Below are positions 6,029 to 7,225 of a stretch of 7,225 nt of DNA, one piece after another. The stretch spans positions 1-7,225 of the forward strand of contig DAOUMU010000270.1 in assembly GCA_034409055.1 (NCBI GenBank). The letters run 5' to 3'. How positions within the stretch are numbered: the first letter of the stretch is position 1; each line of letters opens with the position of its first letter. Position numbers and translations under genes: made by a program. The notes beneath the pieces were generated by a model, which made no database searches, was not told where the DNA came from, and saw only the letters and a list, made by a program, of their open reading frames with translations. The stretch is from DAOUMU01 sp034409055. GTDB lineage: Bacteria; Chloroflexota; Anaerolineae; 4572-78; J111.

Positions 6029-7034
6029 TCGACTGCCTCCGTTGCGCGTTTTCTTGGTCGTAAGCGATCCACTTTTCCACGGGCCAGTTCTCTACCAACT
6101 CGATTCTTTTAGCCGCCCACTGGCAATATTCGAGAGACAGATCACATCCCAACCACTTACGTTTAAGTTGTTCGGCCACCACGGCCGTCGTTCCAGAACC
6201 TAAGAACGGATCGATCACCAGATCGTCCGGATTTGACGAGAACAAAACAATCTTCCTCAAAAGTTCTTCCGGCTTTTGGGTCGGATGCGCTGTTTTTTCG
6301 TGCATACCGTTGCAGGTTGTGGGAAGTTCGATGACATCTCTGGGTTTAGCCCCCCGAGGATGCGGTTGCCAGACCCGTTTTTTACCCTTGCCATACTGGC
6401 TGGTCTCGGCCTGGGGATGTTCGGGGTATTTGAGCGTATGTTTCCCATAGGGAATCCTGATGTCATCGATATTAGCGGCGAATTTTTTGCTCTTTCTGAA
6501 ATGAAGAATACTCTCGTGGGACCGGCCCCAATCCGACCCCAGATTGGCCTTGTTCTTGTAGTGCCAGACGAGCCAACGACATCCTCTAAAGAAACGCAAA
6601 GCCGGTAATTTGATGTCGGCCAGGATTTCAGAAAACCCACACACATACAATGTACCAGTCGGCTTCAAAACGCGGGCAACCTGTTCGATCCATTGCAATG
6701 ACCACTCAACATAGGCCGTTTGGGACTCAAACGTATCCCATTCCGCTTTCTTGATGTTGTAGGGGGGATCGGCAAAAGCTAAGTCAACCGACTCGCTTTC
6801 CAGAGAGCGAAGCCAGGCAATAGCATCCCCTACCCAGATTTTGCCATTGGGGTGGCTGTAGAACAGCCTTGGTTCATCCGGATTTAGTGTTTCAGGATCA
6901 ATCTCAGCAAAATTTCCCCTGAGCATTGGCTTGCCAAAGAAGGTCGGTATTTCAGTATTGCGAGCGTAAGGGGTCGCTGGCTCTTTGATAATATTTTCTT
7001 GAGTTTGTGTTTCTGGTTTTGTTTGATTTGCCAT
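5985..7034 (-). CDS. Beta-class DNA adenine methyltransferase (N6_N4_Mtase family)
   Basis: The enzyme transfers a methyl group from S-adenosylmethionine to a base in a specific DNA site. At 349 aa it has the catalytic motif IV DPPYNI (89-94) first, then HPTQKPEELL (250-259), and then the cofactor motif DPFLGSGTTAVVAEQL (275-290). This order defines the beta class, and DPPY suggests N6-adenine as target. The stretch after DPPYNI (AEWDTF, YVEW) and the block WHYKNKAN...SHESILHF...KSKKF resemble M.RsrI-type enzymes; the recognition site cannot be read. The start is the ATG at 7034, with GAGAG just upstream; a TTG three bases earlier is less likely. No restriction enzyme gene lies beside it, so it may be solitary or its partner may lie beyond the right edge. 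About the last 13-17 residues (RQSIRSNYHVILNEHSE) and the stop are encoded by the palindromic element at 5859-6028, so the native C-terminus was probably different. Confidence 0.93.
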   Translation of the reverse strand: MANQTKPETQTQENIIKEPATPYARNTEIPTFFGKPMLRGNFAEIDPETLNPDEPRLFYSHPNGKIWVGDAIAWLRSLESESVDLAFADPPYNIKKAEWDTFESQTAYVEWSLQWIEQVARVLKPTGTLYVCGFSEILADIKLPALRFFRGCRWLVWHYKNKANLGSDWGRSHESILHFRKSKKFAANIDDIRIPYGKHTLKYPEHPQAETSQYGKGKKRVWQPHPRGAKPRDVIELPTTCNGMHEKTAHPTQKPEELLRKIVLFSSNPDDLVIDPFLGSGTTAVVAEQLKRKWLGCDLSLEYCQWAAKRIELVENWPVEKWIAYDQENAQRRQSIRSNYHVILNEHSE

Positions 7035-7108
7035 CAAGACTCTCTATGCTACTTCAACTCATCCGTTCCACTTCATTTGTGTTCTCAATAGGAGGTCCAA
7101 CAATAGAC

Positions 7109-7140
7109 ATTATAGAGATTAAATGGCTTCATAGTGCCAA
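7109..7140 (-). promoter_or_regulatory. Candidate promoter of the methyltransferase gene
   Basis: On the minus strand there is a perfect TATAAT at 7114-7109. A TTGGCA -35-like box lies at 7140-7135, with a 20-base spacer, longer than the ideal 17. Transcription would start near 7102, giving a leader of about 68 bases before the ATG at 7034. The exact -10 box supports it; the wide spacing weakens it. Confidence 0.4.
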
Positions 7141-7225
7141 GGTCTAAAGTTTAACCTGAAATTGTGCAACCCACAGCAAGTTTCCATCACTTTGTCTCGA
7201 AAGTTCTCTTTCCAATTTCGGAGCT

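Noticed and set aside
6276..6608. 110-codon frame antisense to the methyltransferase gene
   Set aside because: Mirror of the conserved methyltransferase coding sequence.

Overview
The window carries a compact class 1 CRISPR-Cas operon on the minus strand, the end of a CRISPR array beside it, and an unrelated DNA methyltransferase gene upstream. The base composition looks intermediate. Together with the Cas6 style and a genome-dispersed type of palindromic repeat between the operons, this suggests an environmental bacterium, possibly Chloroflexota. That assignment is inference; no taxonomic marker gene is present.

Layout from left to right: two identical CRISPR repeats with one spacer (6-118), with the array running off the left edge; a leader-like stretch (119-264) with an extended -10 promoter facing the array and a shortened, inverted copy of the repeat; then five tightly packed genes all read leftwards. 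In transcription order these are a 697-aa large subunit with a zinc-binding cluster and a possible N-terminal HD site (5583-3490), a 120-aa Cas11-like small subunit (3484-3122), a Cas7/Csf2-like backbone protein (3125-2124), a Cas5/Csf3-like protein (2131-1241) and Cas6 (1248-265). Neighbouring genes overlap by 4-8 bases or lie 5 bases apart, so they should be co-transcribed and translationally coupled.

The order large subunit - Cas11 - Cas7 - Cas5 is that of type IV effectors. The large subunit is far longer than Csf1, has no GGDD palm motif, and may keep an HD site, so subtype IV-C or an undescribed relative is the best fit. No cas3, dinG, cas1 or cas2 lies in the window. Presumably Cas6 matures the crRNAs and the other four proteins form the crRNA-guided complex; what the complex does after target binding is open.

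A 401-base intergenic region (5584-5984) holds no convincing gene. Its right half is a long imperfect palindrome (about 5859-6028), a MITE- or REP-like element that runs into the methyltransferase gene and supplies its last codons and stop. The rightmost gene (7034-5985) encodes a beta-class, DPPY-type adenine methyltransferase with a plausible promoter upstream. No restriction enzyme partner is visible.
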